Assembly (NCBI GenBank): GCA_013286425.1 | Contig: JABDFS010000020.1 | Coordinates: 1-40,694, forward strand | Direction: 5' to 3' | Length of the DNA: 40,694 bases | DNA from: Bacteroidota bacterium | GTDB lineage: Bacteria > Bacteroidota > Bacteroidia > Chitinophagales > Chitinophagaceae | In this document: positions 40,259-40,694 of the stretch, one piece after another | Layout of the letters: each line of letters starts with the position of its first letter | Position numbering within the stretch: the stretch's first letter is position 1 | Notes under the pieces: generated by a model | Told to the model about the DNA's origin: nothing | Databases searched by the model: none | Seen by the model: only the letters and a program-made list of their open reading frames with translations | Position numbers and translations under genes: made by a program

Positions 40259-40624
40259 TTACAGCATGGCAAACCTGCTATAAGCAACAAAAGCAGCCAA
40301 CAGCAGTAACACGGCATTAAATCCAATGGCTTTGGTTTCCTTATACTTTACGTGATGAATGATAGCCAAAAGCATCACCACAGCAATACCTGTTGCAGCA
40401 AGTGGTGTAAGCACAGGCAGCATATTTAGTGCCCACGGCAGAATCAACCCGATAGCTGCCAGCAGTTCCACAATACCAACAAACCGTACTGTTGACACAG
40501 GGAAGCGGTCTGCCCAGGTTACGGTTTTTACAAGCCTGGGAATTGGCTGTGTTGATTTGCTAACCCCTGCCATTAAAAACATGGCGGCAAGAATACCCTG
40601 GATAACCCATAGTGCGATGTTCAT
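40259..40624 (-). CDS. DoxX-family membrane protein
   Basis: A 121-residue protein with four predicted membrane segments: IALWVIQGILAAMFLMAGVSK, VRFVGIVELLAAIGLILPWAL, LTPLAATGIAVVMLLAIIHHV and GFNAVLLLLAAFVAYSRF. The N-terminal LAxxFLxAGxxK pattern and the VGxxELxAAIGLILP block are typical of DoxX. The family has been linked to thiosulfate:quinone oxidation and to redox stress, but the role is open. It is convergent with the ROK gene (12-bp gap) and appears to be divergent from a gene outside the window whose promoter and operator lie at 40659-40683. Confidence 0.9.
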   Translation of the reverse strand: MNIALWVIQGILAAMFLMAGVSKSTQPIPRLVKTVTWADRFPVSTVRFVGIVELLAAIGLILPWALNMLPVLTPLAATGIAVVMLLAIIHHVKYKETKAIGFNAVLLLLAAFVAYSRFAML

Positions 40625-40658
40625 TATCTGATTGTTTTTAGAGAATGCAAAACTACTT

Positions 40659-40683
40659 ATCTTTGCTTACAAAAAGTAAGCAC
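40659..40683 (+). promoter_or_regulatory. -7 promoter box overlapped by a perfect operator-like inverted repeat
   Basis: TATCTTTG (40659-40666) is a perfect -7 box pointing right, out of the window. TGCTTAC (40665-40671) and GTAAGCA (40677-40683) form a 7-bp inverted repeat with spacer AAAAA that overlaps the box and the expected start. A repressor bound here should block transcription. Palindromes of this kind are typical upstream of HxlR-type regulators next to DoxX genes (recollection); the regulated gene is beyond the edge. Confidence 0.55.
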
Positions 40684-40694
40684 TTTACAAAAGG

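Overview
The window comes from the chromosome of a Bacteroidota bacterium, most probably of the family Chitinophagaceae (inferred from gene content and protein style, not from a 16S gene). Signs of this are an AT-rich sequence, almost no Shine-Dalgarno sites, repeated TAnnTTTG -7 promoter boxes (some with a TTTG/TTG about 19 nt upstream), a type IX secretion (T9SS) type A sorting tail, an OmpA protein with thrombospondin type-3 repeats, and a long Bacteroidota-type NusB. There is no rRNA, tRNA, CRISPR array, prophage or intact insertion sequence.

Layout. 1-8.1 kb: 3' end of a LOG-family gene, a beta-barrel protein, a decayed FAD-oxidase remnant, mnmA, rarA, fusA and an OmpA-like protein. 8.2-13.6 kb: polyprenyl synthase and recJ (overlapping), a GT4 glycosyltransferase, an aldo/keto reductase and apaG. 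13.6-21.3 kb: ftsX (minus strand), a universal stress protein, then a tightly packed plus-strand run (PLP sulfhydrylase/lyase, D-amino-acid-oxidase-like protein, GNAT, T9SS cargo, Gfo/Idh/MocA oxidoreductase) and a dihaem cytochrome c. 21.4-28.9 kb: gtrA, map, heptose-1-P adenylyltransferase, the polyphosphate pair ppk1-ppx, panB, an EamA-type permease and an SDR. 29-34.1 kb: a secreted unknown, an ATP-grasp-like unknown, plsC, and a two-gene TIR / TPR-scaffold module. 34.1-40.7 kb: a small membrane protein, a DUF1801 protein, proline dehydrogenase, nusB-DUF1573-yajC, coaE, a polyphosphate-glucokinase-like ROK protein and DoxX.

The most interesting locus is 32126-34102. The first protein joins a nucleoside-deoxyribosyltransferase/TIR-like domain to a TPR scaffold resembling the central region of animal ASK (MAP3K5) kinases. 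The second, 3 nt downstream, is a small stand-alone TIR-domain protein with a candidate catalytic glutamate. Together they look like an NAD-linked, threshold-activated immune module. Scaffolds of this class have been predicted in bacterial conflict systems; this exact pair is, to my knowledge, not characterised.

The intergenic DNA is unusually rich in structure. It holds a degenerate 21-bp tandem array between rarA and fusA, two copies of a ~100-nt dispersed element with a conserved 3' hairpin (2.5 kb and 29.0 kb), an 11-bp tandem array fused to a 15-bp inverted repeat, a palindromic AATATCC repeat, and a cluster of repeat debris between yajC and coaE. Polyphosphate metabolism (ppk1, ppx, PPGK-like kinase) is a recurring theme.
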